From positions 124,001 to 188,000 of the forward strand of contig DUCO01000030.1 of the NCBI GenBank assembly GCA_012959765.1: 64,000 nucleotides of DNA, read 5' to 3'. The notes under the pieces were generated by a model, which worked only from the letters and a program-made list of their open reading frames with translations, searched no databases and was not told the origin of the DNA. Of this stretch, positions 15,136 to 24,344 are shown in pieces (positions within the stretch are counted from its first letter, which is position 1; every line of letters starts with the position of its first letter). The position numbers were made by a program, and so were the translations under genes. The DNA comes from Dehalococcoidia bacterium. GTDB lineage: Bacteria > Chloroflexota > Dehalococcoidia > Lucifugimonadales > Lucifugimonadaceae.

Positions 15136-15726
15136 CTAAAGCATCACCCAATCACCACTCTCATCTTCAGCCCGAGCCACCGCTCGCCACGATCTCGGGC
15201 ACAGCTTCAACCCGCATACACAGCGCACCGATTGCATCCGGCGTTTGCGCACGATCAGCACCTTGCAGTGGCCACACTTCGACAGATACCTCACCTGTGA
15301 ACTCCACTGCTCAGTCGTCACATCCACATAACGCCGTGGCTTCGCACCAATCTCACCACAAACCGCACGAAACTCCCTGCCGTGCGCACTCGGCTTATCG
15401 CCCCACCGTGCATGAACGATAGCGTGGGCAACTTCGTGAAGCACCACCTGCCGAATATCGTCTTCTTCTCCCATCGCAAGCAGGCGAGATGAAATAGCGA
15501 TCTGCTTGCGGGAAGGCATGTACGAACCCAGCGTTCGGCGCATCCGACCCGACACCCGAACCGCCGGAAGCTCAAGCGCCGGCTCATGTGCATCAAGAGT
15601 CGCTCGAATCAGCAAATCAACGGCGGCTGCAGTCGGCTTTCCAACAGGCTTCTGCTCCAGATCAAACGCCAGCTGCCGCGACTCGGTTTCAGAAACAAAT
15701 CCGCCACTTCCAGGCGCAAGCGTCAC
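15136..15726 (-). CDS. SprT-like zinc metalloprotease-domain protein
   Basis: A cytoplasmic protein of 196 residues. The zincin motif VLHEVAHAIVHARWG (about residues 97-111) provides HExxH plus a downstream His, as in SprT/WLM families. After about 40 residues comes a zinc-ribbon-like C-x2-C (KCGHC) and C-x-C (RCVCG) ending in KLCPRSW. The domain order, peptidase core then ribbon, is that of bacterial SprT-like proteins related to eukaryotic Spartan. Start is GTG 15726. It is probably monocistronic. The bacterial role is poorly known, so any DNA-protein crosslink repair role is inference by analogy. Confidence 0.75.
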   Translation of the reverse strand: MTLAPGSGGFVSETESRQLAFDLEQKPVGKPTAAAVDLLIRATLDAHEPALELPAVRVSGRMRRTLGSYMPSRKQIAISSRLLAMGEEDDIRQVVLHEVAHAIVHARWGDKPSAHGREFRAVCGEIGAKPRRYVDVTTEQWSSQVRYLSKCGHCKVLIVRKRRMQSVRCVCGLKLCPRSWRAVARAEDESGDWVML

Positions 15727-15900
15727 ATGCGCAAGCTCACTAGCTTGATCGACAACACGCCGTATGGTTTTGCGAACTGAAAATGGGATGCGGTGACTCT
15801 CCGAAACGAGATTTCATGCCAGAACAAAATTGAGTATCTGAATTCCCCTCGTTAAAAAGCATGCGAAGAATCTCACCGATAACCGATTATTCGAAACGAA

Positions 15901-17004
15901 CTACGAGAAGCGCGCCAACGAGAACCCGCTAATATCCACCGGCGATTCAGCCCCAACGGCCAGCGCCGCCGTAGCAATACCCATCACAGGCCCAAGCGCA
16001 ATACCCTGCCGACCGCCACCCGTAGTGATCACCAGCCCCTCGGGTCCAGCCTCACCATCGATAACCGGCATCTTGTCAGGGGTCATAGGACGCAAACACG
16101 CCGTCTGCTGAACAAGCTCAGCGTCCTCTAAATAAGGGAGCATCCCAACAGCCGAACCGACAATCCGGTCCCGAGCCGCCTCCGTCGTGTGATCGTCGAA
16201 GCCCACCTCTTCCTCAGTGGTCCCAACCCACAACAACCCATCTTCCTTAGTAGTCGCGTAATCGGTGTCCCACCACAAAGAAACCTTCACCGGAGGTCCC
16301 GGAGCATCCAAGCGAAGGATCTGCCCCTTAAGCGGAGACACCGGAACATCCACACCTACACCAGCCAGCAGCTGTGAACTCCACGGACCAGCAGCAGCCA
16401 CAACTACATCCGCCTCAAACGTCTGCTCACCAGCAACCACACCCGTCACCCGGCCACCACTAACAGCGATCTCCGTAATCTCACGATTCACCATCTGGGC
16501 GCCCCGCTGCTCAGCGGCCTGCCACAACGAAAGCGTCAGCTTGTAGGGATCGACCTGGTACGCCTCACCAAAATAAAGGGCGCCCAGAACGTCACCTGAA
16601 ATACGTGCATCGATATGGCTCAGTTCACCAAGCCCAAGCCACCGCACATCAAACGAAAAGTCGCCAGCGTACGAATCGTAAACCCGGAGCATCGCAGCCG
16701 CTTCTGCCTCATCTTTAACCAGCTTTACCGAAGCTTTGCGTTCGAAATTCATACTCCCAACACCAACGCCATTTGCCAGCTCGGTCGCAAGGTCACGGTG
16801 CAGTGAAATCGAATAGTTCGATAGAACCTCGTACTCAGCCTGTCGTGATCCACGAATAACTGGAACGATCCCGCCCAGTGCGAAACCTGAAGCATGGGAA
16901 GCCAGCGAGTCACGCTCGAAAAGCGTTACATCGTGCCCCTCCTGCGTAAGGTAATAGGCAGTCGAGCAGCCAGCAATGCCGCCGCCAATGATCGAGATTT
17001 TCAT
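15901..17004 (-). CDS. FAD-dependent oxidoreductase (DAO family)
   Basis: A glycine/D-amino-acid oxidase-like flavoenzyme of 367 residues. The N-terminal Rossmann motif IIGGGIAGCSTAYYL binds the ADP part of FAD, with Glu at the end of the second strand (LFERDSLAS). ADVVVAAAGPWSSQLL is the typical mid-protein FAD contact, and PVIDGEAGPEGLVITTGGGRQGIALGP closes the FAD site. Substrates in this family are secondary or primary amines such as glycine, sarcosine or proline, and cannot be narrowed here. It lies downstream of the malic enzyme gene on the same strand with a 56-nt gap, so cotranscription is possible. Confidence 0.8.
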   Translation of the reverse strand: MKISIIGGGIAGCSTAYYLTQEGHDVTLFERDSLASHASGFALGGIVPVIRGSRQAEYEVLSNYSISLHRDLATELANGVGVGSMNFERKASVKLVKDEAEAAAMLRVYDSYAGDFSFDVRWLGLGELSHIDARISGDVLGALYFGEAYQVDPYKLTLSLWQAAEQRGAQMVNREITEIAVSGGRVTGVVAGEQTFEADVVVAAAGPWSSQLLAGVGVDVPVSPLKGQILRLDAPGPPVKVSLWWDTDYATTKEDGLLWVGTTEEEVGFDDHTTEAARDRIVGSAVGMLPYLEDAELVQQTACLRPMTPDKMPVIDGEAGPEGLVITTGGGRQGIALGPVMGIATAALAVGAESPVDISGFSLARFS

Positions 17005-17060
17005 CGGCAGCGATCAGATCTTGATGCAAATGTGAACAGCAACGGAAGCAATGACCGGAT

Positions 17061-18512
17061 CTACGACTTGAAAGCCGCGTAAATCTCATCCCCACGACGC
17101 TGGCGACGTCGAGCCACGCCAGTTTCCTGCGCAACTCTCGCCACGCCACGAGCAACCCGCTTGGCAACATTCTTATCGAACACACTCGGAATAATGAAAT
17201 CCTCAGAAATGTGCGAATCCGGAATCACCCCCGCGATGGCAACCGCAGCGGCAACCTTCATCTCGTCATTGATCCTCGAGGCACGCACATCGAGCACCCC
17301 CCTGAACAAACCGGGGAAGCAAAGCGAGTTGTTCACCTGGTTCGGGTAGTCGGTTCGACCCGTCGCCATCACTCGAACATTCTCGGAAACTTCTTCCGGC
17401 CAAATCTCCGGGTCGGGATTCGAAAGAGCGAACACAATAGCGTCAGAACTCATCTTCTCAAGCTGCTCACGTGTAATCAGACCCGGACCCGCCAACCCCA
17501 ACATCATGTCGGCTCCAACCAGTCCTTCAGCGAGAGTTCCAGTGAAGTTGTCGTTGTTCGTGTTATCGGCAAACCACTGCTTCATCGTGTTGTCACCGTA
17601 GTCACGGCCACGATCCAGCGCACCCTGGCGGTCAAATCCAATGATGTTCTGCACACCATAGCTCTGCAGAATCTTGGTGCACGCAGTACCCGCAGCACCC
17701 ACACCAGCTACAACTATCTTCAAATTTTCCGGGCGCTTATCGACGATCTTTAAAGCGTTGATCAAGCCAGCCAACACAACAACAGCAGTACCGTGCTGGT
17801 CATCATGGAAAACAGGTATATCAAGCTCGGCTCGCAGACGATCTTCGATCTCGAAGCAGCGAGGCGCACTTATGTCTTCCAGATTGATTCCCCCGAAGCC
17901 CGGAGCCAACGCCTTCACAATAGCGATGATCTCTTCGGTGTCGTTGGTATCGAGAACAATTGGCCATGCGTCGACCCCGCCGAACTCCTTGAACAGCAGT
18001 GCCTTTCCTTCCATAACCGGAAGTGAAGCTGCGGGACCGATATCGCCAAGACCCAGCACCGCCGACCCATCTGAAACAACGGCAACCGTGTGCCCCTTAC
18101 CCGTGAGCGCCCAAACGGCTTCCGGATCGTCGTGAATCGCCATGCAAACACGACCCACTCCCGGCGTGTACGCCTTCGACATGTCGTCACGAGTTGTGAC
18201 AGCTACCCGTGAACGCATTTCGATCTTGCCACCTACGTGCAGCAAGAAAGTCTGATCAGAAACACTGCGGACCTTTACGTTCTCGACAGCCTTGATCGCA
18301 TCAACAACTTCAATGGCATGTTCGTGACCCGCGGTGTTAACGGTGAAGTCGCGAACCATTTCGCCCTTCGAAGTTTGCACCACGTCCACACCCTGAGCAC
18401 TTCCGCCGGCCGCACCGATTGCCGAAGTGATCTTGCCCAACATTCCGGGTACGTTCGGATACTCGGACCTAACCGTGATGCTGTATGCAACGCCCGGTGT
18501 TCGTTCTGCCAT
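17061..18512 (-). CDS. NAD(P)-dependent malic enzyme with N-terminal ACT domain
   Basis: Oxidative decarboxylation of malate to pyruvate and CO2. 483 residues: an N-terminal ACT-like domain of about 85 residues (YSITVRSEYPNVPGMLGKI) precedes the catalytic part. The catalytic part shows AYTPGVGRVCMAI, NLEDISAPRCFEIE and DIPVFHDDQHGTAVV for metal and malate. It continues with an NAD-binding GVGAAGTACTKIL and the late motif FALSNPDPEI. ACT fusion suggests allosteric control by an amino acid or other small effector. ATG 18512 has GGAG about 10 nt upstream. It is divergent from the ferredoxin reductase gene across 276 nt with no other gene. Confidence 0.9.
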   Translation of the reverse strand: MAERTPGVAYSITVRSEYPNVPGMLGKITSAIGAAGGSAQGVDVVQTSKGEMVRDFTVNTAGHEHAIEVVDAIKAVENVKVRSVSDQTFLLHVGGKIEMRSRVAVTTRDDMSKAYTPGVGRVCMAIHDDPEAVWALTGKGHTVAVVSDGSAVLGLGDIGPAASLPVMEGKALLFKEFGGVDAWPIVLDTNDTEEIIAIVKALAPGFGGINLEDISAPRCFEIEDRLRAELDIPVFHDDQHGTAVVVLAGLINALKIVDKRPENLKIVVAGVGAAGTACTKILQSYGVQNIIGFDRQGALDRGRDYGDNTMKQWFADNTNNDNFTGTLAEGLVGADMMLGLAGPGLITREQLEKMSSDAIVFALSNPDPEIWPEEVSENVRVMATGRTDYPNQVNNSLCFPGLFRGVLDVRASRINDEMKVAAAVAIAGVIPDSHISEDFIIPSVFDKNVAKRVARGVARVAQETGVARRRQRRGDEIYAAFKS

Positions 18513-18788
18513 TATTTACTCGCTCCAGATTCTGCAACTAAAGATGCATTAAAACTGCCACATCATTAGAGAGATTTACATGAGAAATACATTCATTAAT
18601 CGGCCGTCTCGTGCCGTAAAAATTCCACGCGAATTCTAACAGCCACCTCCATTGCGCAACTTAGTGTGAACTCACCAATAGATGGAACTAAACACACTTC
18701 ATAAAAATACCCCCTCGACACACCCTTGAAAGGTATTCGCGTCCGGTAGTCTGAATGGCGTAAATTCGACAACTGTACGGAGTAAATA

Positions 18789-19571
18789 ATGGCAGACACG
18801 GTACGCCCAACAATTAGAGGAAGATTCACAACCTGTGAATTGGTAAAGCGCGAAGAACTAACCGAAGACCTCGTGAAATTCTGGATTAAGCCTGCCCAGG
18901 AATTTGTTTTCAAGCCAGGCCAGTACTGCACTATCGGCGTCGATGGCATCGAACGGCCCTACTCAATTTCGTCTTCACCCGACGAAGAATTCATCGAGCT
19001 GTTCATCGAGATTGTTCCTGTTGAACATGGCGGTCACCTCACCCCGCTTCTGGATCACCAGAAAGTCGGTGCAGAAATGACCTTGCGACCACGCGCCAAG
19101 GGCATTTTCGTGCTCCAGCCACGGTTCAAACATCACATCTTTGTTGGCACCGTTACCGGCGTCGTTCCTTATATCTCAATGCTCCGAAAATTCCTGAACG
19201 ACCCGGCATGGCCAGAGCCCGCCGAAGGAGTCGCCCGCGAGGACTACATGTTCCACGTTTTGGAAGGCGCAAGCTACCTCGACGAATTCGGTTACGACGA
19301 AGAACTCACCGAACTGGCCGCCCAGCACGATTTCATCCACTTCTACCCTTCAGTTTCACGCCCCACCGAAGAGCGAAACGCTGCATGGACCGGCGCCAAA
19401 CGCCGAATCAACCTGCTTGTTGAGGACTACCTCGAAAAGCTCGGCGTCGACCCCAAGGAAACCTGCGTCTACGCCTGTGGACACCCGCAGATGATCGAAG
19501 ACGTCGGCGAACGCATGGAACCCACCGGCTACTTCTTCGTAGAAGAACGCTTCTGGAAAGAAGACGAGTAG
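18789..19571 (+). CDS. Ferredoxin/flavodoxin-NADP reductase
   Basis: Transfers electrons between NADPH and ferredoxin or flavodoxin. 260 residues in the FAD-then-NADP order. The FAD-binding motif is RPYSISSSPDEEF (about residue 57). The NADP domain starts IFVGTVTGVVPYISMLR, and the end VYACGHPQMIEDVGERM...YFFVEERFWKEDE has the C-terminal aromatic region seen in bacterial Fpr enzymes. It sits alone on the plus strand with its own upstream region. Given divergence from malic enzyme, both may serve NADPH balance, which is inference. Confidence 0.87.
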   Translation: MADTVRPTIRGRFTTCELVKREELTEDLVKFWIKPAQEFVFKPGQYCTIGVDGIERPYSISSSPDEEFIELFIEIVPVEHGGHLTPLLDHQKVGAEMTLRPRAKGIFVLQPRFKHHIFVGTVTGVVPYISMLRKFLNDPAWPEPAEGVAREDYMFHVLEGASYLDEFGYDEELTELAAQHDFIHFYPSVSRPTEERNAAWTGAKRRINLLVEDYLEKLGVDPKETCVYACGHPQMIEDVGERMEPTGYFFVEERFWKEDE

Positions 19572-19746
19572 GGATTTCTTCTCCCTCACCCCAATCTGCC
19601 ATCCTGACATCCTCGAAGCACGGCAGGACAGCACGCCACCTGGACGCCACACGCTCATTTGCCCTTTATACTCGCGCGTCTAAATATTTCTCAAAATAAA
19701 ACAATGCAGCGCTAGCACCAGCCAGTAACCAAAGGAAACTCAAAAA

Positions 19747-20643
19747 ATGGCAGAACAAATCGGATTCGTCGGCCTCGGAATCATGGGCAAGCCAATGGCC
19801 AAAAACCTGGTCAAAGCCGGCTTCGCAGTAACCGTTTACGATGCCTTTTCCTCGGAAGCTATGGACGAAGTGGTCGCAGAAGGCGCAACCGCTGCATCAT
19901 CGTCGACGGAAATCGCCCAGAAGTGTGATGTAACAGTGGTCATGGTTCCAGACGGGCCCGACTCCGAGGCCGTTGTGCTCGGCGAAAACGGCCTGCTCGA
20001 CGGCGCTTCTGCCGGCGACCTGATCGTCGATATGTCATCGATCGCTCCAAGCTACTCACAGTCGATCCAAGCAGCATGTGCCGAGAAGGGTGTTAGCTTC
20101 ATCGACGCTCCCGTTTCAGGTGGTGAGCCATTCGCCATCTCCGGCGACCTCGCAATCATGGTCGGCGGTAACGCCAACGACTTCGAACGAGCAAAGCCGC
20201 TGTTCGATGTGACTGGTAAGTCCAGTGTTCTCTGCGGAGCCATCGGTGCCGGTAACGTCACCAAGCTCGCCAACCAGATCGTCGTCGGTGCAAACATTCA
20301 CGCCCTCGCCGAGGCTCTCGTTCTCGCAACGAAGGCAGGGGTAAACCCGGAGACCGTGTTCGACGCCATCAAAGGCGGACTCGCGGGATCAAACGTCATG
20401 AACGCCAAAGGCCCAATGATGTTTGAGCGAAACTTTGATCCCGGATTCCGCATCGAGCTGCACTACAAAGACATCAACAACGCCGTGCAAACCGCCAACG
20501 CACTCGACCTTCCTCTCCAGGTAACGGCCAACCTCCAGCAGGTTCTCGCAGCCCTAATGGAATGGGGTAAAGGCAAGAACGACCACTCGGCCATTCTCCA
20601 CTATGTAGAACAACTCTCCGGCGTAACCGTAACCAACAAGTAA
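19747..20643 (+). CDS. Beta-hydroxyacid dehydrogenase, 2-hydroxy-3-oxopropionate reductase type
   Basis: An NAD(P)-dependent reductase or dehydrogenase of the 3-hydroxyisobutyrate/tartronate-semialdehyde family, 298 residues. The N-terminal Rossmann motif is IGFVGLGIMGKPMAKNL. The substrate-binding loop is FIDAPVSGGEPFA, and the catalytic Lys is in GAGNVTKLANQIVVG. The residue pattern after the catalytic Lys resembles GarR/GlxR, so reduction of tartronate semialdehyde to glycerate is the favoured role, but hydroxyisobutyrate is possible. Monocistronic, with a strong terminator directly after. Confidence 0.87.
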   Translation: MAEQIGFVGLGIMGKPMAKNLVKAGFAVTVYDAFSSEAMDEVVAEGATAASSSTEIAQKCDVTVVMVPDGPDSEAVVLGENGLLDGASAGDLIVDMSSIAPSYSQSIQAACAEKGVSFIDAPVSGGEPFAISGDLAIMVGGNANDFERAKPLFDVTGKSSVLCGAIGAGNVTKLANQIVVGANIHALAEALVLATKAGVNPETVFDAIKGGLAGSNVMNAKGPMMFERNFDPGFRIELHYKDINNAVQTANALDLPLQVTANLQQVLAALMEWGKGKNDHSAILHYVEQLSGVTVTNK

Positions 20644-20671
20644 CCAGCCAACTGCGGTTCATATACGCAAA

Positions 20672-20717
20672 CAAACGTGAAAACGGGGCGACGAATGTCG
20701 CCCCGTTTTCACGTTTG
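20672..20717 (+). terminator. Rho-independent terminator hairpin
   Basis: A 21-bp perfect stem, CAAACGTGAAAACGGGGCGAC paired around GAAT, 29 nt after the stop. The 3' arm includes CCCCGTTTTCACG. It also could act on the opposite strand. Confidence 0.85.
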
Positions 20718-20734
20718 CACTTGTTGTCTCGCTT

Positions 20735-20770
20735 GTCATTGCGAAGCGGAACGACGTGGCAGTCCCGATC
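20735..20770 (+). repeat. GTCATTGCGA-type dispersed repeat
   Basis: GTCATTGCGAAGCGGAACGA followed by CGTGGCAGTC matches the copy at 1281 over most of its length. Intergenic. Confidence 0.6.
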
Positions 20771-20843
20771 ATTAGAATTCAGTCGAGATAGTTAGCCAAC
20801 CGTCGTTTCGAGAGCCTAAGGTCAGCTCTCCTACCCGCTACCT

Positions 20844-21380
20844 CTAGCCACCAATCCCTGCCGCCAACAGCAACGCTTCGCATCGCTCCAACGCCTGCTC
20901 AGAACTCCGCCCCTCGCAAAGCACAATCACGTTTCCGATCACTGCATAATCGCCATACAACGGTGTTAGCTGGCCCCGAAAAGCGCCACCACCTCGCCGA
21001 TCCTTGGTGCCTTCCTCCCAACGCACATCAACCGAACGCAATAGCGCATCTTCACCGGTAACTTCATCCGCATACGAAATCCCGTCATCGATAGCACTGG
21101 CGTGATCGGGATACATCCGCAGTTCGTACTGAATTGGTTCACTGCCGGCCGGAGTGAAGTACACCATGTACGCCGCTATCGCCCCCGGCAGTTCGGAAAC
21201 GTCGTACACCTTGTTTTGTTTCAGTCCAGAAGGAATAAAACTTTCAAGATCACGAACCGTAGCGTCTGTGTCTATCTTCGAAAATGATGACCCAGAAGAT
21301 CCGCTGCCACCACACGCCGCTCCAATCACAGCGACTACAAACACGAACGACATCAGAGCAAATCGACGCCAACGATTCAT
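20844..21380 (-). CDS. Lipoprotein of the IGNV(V)-CEG family
   Basis: A secreted lipoprotein of 178 residues and unknown role. The signal peptide ends in VIGAAC (Cys about residue 23), followed by a Gly/Ser linker. The C-terminal part GDYAVIGNVIVLCEGRSSEQALERCEALL shares its pattern with the two lipoproteins at 37.9 and 38.8 kb (NDYTVVGNVVFMCE..NCEKV and NDYTVIGNIVIMCE..NCEKI). This includes the paired Cys, so I place all three in one family. It overlaps the Nudix gene upstream by 4 nt (ATGA), so translation is coupled. Confidence 0.75.
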   Translation of the reverse strand: MNRWRRFALMSFVFVVAVIGAACGGSGSSGSSFSKIDTDATVRDLESFIPSGLKQNKVYDVSELPGAIAAYMVYFTPAGSEPIQYELRMYPDHASAIDDGISYADEVTGEDALLRSVDVRWEEGTKDRRGGGAFRGQLTPLYGDYAVIGNVIVLCEGRSSEQALERCEALLLAAGIGG

Positions 21381-21850
21381 AGCCCTCGTTCCAGTCGAGT
21401 ATTCAACTCCCAGAGCGCAGTCCTGTTGCCGTCAAATGTCAGCAAACCCATCGCCATATCGAAATCAACCCATCGAAATTCGATGTGCTCATGAGAAAGC
21501 TCAATCCCATGGCTCGTAAAATCGACTCCGTACGCGAACTCCGTAACCACCAGCACATCATCGCCCCACTCGTTCCAGGCAGAAAACACGTTCGCCGGTA
21601 TCGAACTACGAGTATCAAGCTCCACTAGCGGCGACTCGAAGCGAACACCCGTCTCCTCAAACAGCTCCCGCTCAGCAGCCTCGATCCGTGATTCACCGTC
21701 CTCCCCTCCACCAGCAACAAACTGCCAAACATCGTTGTCGCCATCGGCGCGCATGAACACTGCAAACTCTCGGTTATGACCGGACGAATTTTGACGGTAG
21801 GGGAGAATAATCGTCTGATACGGAGATCTCAAAACGAGATCAACTCCCAT
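21377..21850 (-). CDS. Nudix hydrolase, dATP pyrophosphohydrolase-like
   Basis: Hydrolyses nucleoside diphosphate-linked compounds. 157 residues. The Nudix box GGGEDGESRIEAAERELFEETGV matches Gx5Ex7REUxEExGU. The lead-in REFAVFMRADGDNDVWQFVAG resembles NudB (dihydroneopterin triphosphate/dATP pyrophosphohydrolase), so a housecleaning or folate role is plausible but not proven. It is in a minus-strand group with the PAC2 gene upstream (15 nt) and the lipoprotein downstream (4-nt overlap). Confidence 0.8.
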   Translation of the reverse strand: MGVDLVLRSPYQTIILPYRQNSSGHNREFAVFMRADGDNDVWQFVAGGGEDGESRIEAAERELFEETGVRFESPLVELDTRSSIPANVFSAWNEWGDDVLVVTEFAYGVDFTSHGIELSHEHIEFRWVDFDMAMGLLTFDGNRTALWELNTRLERGL

Positions 21851-21865
21851 AAGCCCAGGCCACGG

Positions 21866-22813
21866 CTACTCGCCACGCTGGCTCGGATCTTCGGTCGGAG
21901 AATCATCATCGCCCTGTGCGATGTCGGTCAGGAACTGCTCGATTTCGGGCGGAAGTGAAACCGATTCCTCAGAATCATCCGATCCAGAACCTTCCGAACC
22001 AGTACTACGATCGTCGCCCGAACCCGAGTCAGTTTCACGCTCAAACCGTTCAATCATCTCTTGCAGCGCCGGGTTGTCTGAAAGCGCAGGATTCACCTGC
22101 TCGTACTGCCTCGCGCCCATCTCAATCTCGGGAAGCTGCGAAGTAAACCCGTACAACTCCGAAAGTATCTTGAGAATCCTGGCACTTCCGGCGTAATCAT
22201 CATCCAACTTCAAATAAAGCGGCAGGTGAACCATCAGCGAAAGAGTTTGAAGATGAAGATCGTTCCATATTCGCTCTGAAATCTGCGATGTCATCGAAGT
22301 CGGACCCTGATATCTCGAGCCAGCCAGCTTCACATCACCAAAATTTGCCGGAGGTTCCCAACCACGAGTCGATCCCGTGACTGATAGCTGGCGGGAGTGC
22401 GGAACCGAGTCGTACATGCCACCAAGTTGCACGTAGCGAGTAATCCCGAGCGCCTTCACAAGTTCGACTACCGAATCGTTAAAATCCTCGGCAAAAGCAT
22501 GTGGTTCGAGCAGTTCCAGCAACACCAGATCGCTCGATCCCGGCCGCCTAGCAAACCTGACTCGCGTATTCGGCACACGCACCCTGCGAACGTCGCCCCT
22601 GAGTCTTATCGACGGTCGATAACGGGTGAAATCATAAAACTTACTCGGACGTTCAAGTTCGCCGATCTTCTCAGACGCGAACAGCTTGCCAAGCCGAGCA
22701 AGAACGATCTTCCCAACGTTGCCAACGTTGATCCACGGCTTCAATATCACGATGCAGTGAGGATCTTGAAGTGGAGGATCCGGCATATTTATTTCAAAAT
22801 CGCCAATTTTCAT
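21866..22813 (-). CDS. PAC2-family protein
   Basis: A cytoplasmic protein of about 315 residues. The N-terminal two thirds carry the PAC2 fold (proteasome assembly chaperone 2-like): CIVILKPWINVGNVGKIVL, VLLELLEPHAFAEDFNDSVVELVKAL and a GGMYDSVPHSR loop. The region between about 270 and 300 is a Ser/Gly/Asp-rich acidic linker, with a short helix EIEQFLTDIA after it. In bacteria these proteins occur with or without proteasomes, and the function is unsettled. I chose ATG 22813 because GGAGG lies about 10 nt upstream and MKIGDFEI begins the domain. The tracked start adds nine residues. Confidence 0.8.
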   Translation of the reverse strand: MKIGDFEINMPDPPLQDPHCIVILKPWINVGNVGKIVLARLGKLFASEKIGELERPSKFYDFTRYRPSIRLRGDVRRVRVPNTRVRFARRPGSSDLVLLELLEPHAFAEDFNDSVVELVKALGITRYVQLGGMYDSVPHSRQLSVTGSTRGWEPPANFGDVKLAGSRYQGPTSMTSQISERIWNDLHLQTLSLMVHLPLYLKLDDDYAGSARILKILSELYGFTSQLPEIEMGARQYEQVNPALSDNPALQEMIERFERETDSGSGDDRSTGSEGSGSDDSEESVSLPPEIEQFLTDIAQGDDDSPTEDPSQRGE

Positions 22814-22982
22814 AGATTCAATTCCTCCCACAGCATACACCGCCCCCTTTCGACTTCGTACGGGTGAATGGGCTCGACTTCAGGTGCTAGAATCCGCCAC
22901 GCAGCCCTCGCGCATTTCAGCGCAATAATCTCGAATCGGCGGGCAGCTCACTTGAACACAATTAGGAAATCAGTACCCGATC

Positions 22983-23954
22983 ATGGCAAATAAGTTTGTA
23001 TTTCTTCCGCCGCAGTCCGATCTTTTCGCAAAGTGGATTCCCCGGCTGCTCGATAGCGCAACCGGCTGGGACATCGCCACGCCGAACACGGAAGAAGACG
23101 CTCTACGTGAACTCCCAGACGCCGATGCGGCGTACGGAACCATGACTCACGAAATGATCGCAGCTGCCCCCAAATTACGTTGGCTCCAGGCCCCCGCCGC
23201 TGCGCCAAACGCCGGCTATTACTCCGACGAGCTAATCGCCCACCAAACGAAGGTCACCAACTTTCGAGAGATCTACAACGACCACATTTCGATCCAGATT
23301 ATGGCGTACATCCTGAGTTTCACGAAGCACCTCAACATCTATCGTGATCAACAAAGCCAACACGAGTACGAGAAGCTGCCGGACCCCCACCACGATATCT
23401 TCCTGCCTGAATCCACTGTTCTAATCGTCGGTGTTGGTGGAATCGGATCCGAAACTGCACGAATCTGCAAAGCAGTCGGCATGCACGTTCTCGGCATCGA
23501 CGCACGACGCGAAGATAAACCCGAGTGGGTCGACGACATGTTCGGTCCCGACCAGCTTGACCAGCAGCTACCAAAAGCCGACTTCGTTGTGCTAACAATC
23601 CCGCACACACCTTCTACGGAAGGTCTCTTCGATTCCTCGAAGTTCGCACTTATGAAAGACTCGGCCATCTTCATCAACATCGGTCGTGGCATGACCACAA
23701 AACTCGACGACCTGAACGCCGTTCTCCGCTCAGGCGGGATTGCCGGTGCTGCACTCGATGTTTACGAAATCGAACCGCTTCCTCAGGATCACCCGTTATG
23801 GGACGCTCCAAACACGATCCTTACCCCGCACACAGCGGCAATAGGCGGTGCAAATCTGGAAGAACGCCGTTACGAAATAGTTCTTGAAAACTTCCGAAAG
23901 TTTGCAGACGGCCAACCCCTAAGAAACGAAGTAGACAAAGCCAACTGGTTCTAG
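22983..23954 (+). CDS. D-isomer-specific 2-hydroxyacid dehydrogenase
   Basis: An NAD(P)-dependent reductase of 2-oxo acids or dehydrogenase of D-2-hydroxy acids, 323 residues. The nucleotide motif is VLIVGVGGIGSETARICKAVG with an acidic strand end (GIDARRE). The catalytic Arg is in INIGRGMTTKLDDL, Glu in EIEPLPQDHPLWD and His in LTPHTAAIGG. The N-terminal half is divergent, as in the GhrA-type glyoxylate/hydroxypyruvate reductases. It is one of three such genes in the window. Monocistronic, and followed by a block of repeats. Confidence 0.85.
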   Translation: MANKFVFLPPQSDLFAKWIPRLLDSATGWDIATPNTEEDALRELPDADAAYGTMTHEMIAAAPKLRWLQAPAAAPNAGYYSDELIAHQTKVTNFREIYNDHISIQIMAYILSFTKHLNIYRDQQSQHEYEKLPDPHHDIFLPESTVLIVGVGGIGSETARICKAVGMHVLGIDARREDKPEWVDDMFGPDQLDQQLPKADFVVLTIPHTPSTEGLFDSSKFALMKDSAIFINIGRGMTTKLDDLNAVLRSGGIAGAALDVYEIEPLPQDHPLWDAPNTILTPHTAAIGGANLEERRYEIVLENFRKFADGQPLRNEVDKANWF

Positions 23955-23979
23955 ACCCCGACGGGTCGTTTTCTTGAGC

Positions 23980-24020
23980 TAACCCCCTCTCCATGGGGAG
24001 AGGGCTGGGGTGAGGGAGAA
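23980..24020 (+). repeat. CCCCTCTCC...GGGGAGAGGG dispersed repeat
   Basis: CCCCCTCTCCATGGGGAGAG then GGCTGGGGTGAGGGAGAA, nearly the same as 10316-10360. Confidence 0.75.
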
Positions 24021-24052
24021 ACTTCTACTCAGCCAACAACCATCCAGTCGCA

Positions 24053-24105
24053 AGAAAACGTGCCACTGGCACACTGTCATCCTGAATTCATTTTTAGGAT
24101 CTAAA
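24053..24105 (+). repeat. Composite: mini-palindrome copy 6 plus GTCATCCTGAATTC repeat
   Basis: AGAAAACGTGCCACTGGCAC (the palindrome itself is 24060-24072) is joined directly to CTGTCATCCTGAATTCATTT and TTAGGATCTAAA. The same two-part arrangement recurs at 60243-60295 with a different but self-complementary stem. Confidence 0.85.
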
Positions 24106-24128
24106 CTGACGACACCAACCCACCACTC

Positions 24129-24338
24129 ATGCCGCAAGACGACAAACAAGACCAAGACCAAAAGAAATCCCAAGCCACCAAAAACACCGGCATCGGCGTG
24201 GGAATGGGCATCGCCATCGGTGCAGCTATCGGCGCCGCAACCGACAACCTCGGCCTCTGGATCGCCCTTGGAATCGCTATCGGAGCCGCATACGCCCCAG
24301 TGGTGAACTCTAGAAATAGCTCGAACAAGAAGAAATAG
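24129..24338 (+). CDS. Small glycine-zipper-like membrane protein
   Basis: A 69-residue protein. A charged Asp/Gln/Lys-rich start of about 17 residues is followed by TGIGVGMGIAIGAAIGAATDN and LGLWIALGIAIGAAYAPV. These are two hydrophobic segments with GxxxG/GxxxA spacing that could form a helical hairpin in the membrane. The tail is NSSNKKK. It ends 6 nt before the next dehydrogenase gene, so the two are probably cotranscribed. The function is unknown. The start ATG lies just after the composite repeat. Confidence 0.6.
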   Translation: MPQDDKQDQDQKKSQATKNTGIGVGMGIAIGAAIGAATDNLGLWIALGIAIGAAYAPVVNSRNSSNKKK

Positions 24339-24344
24339 GAAACT

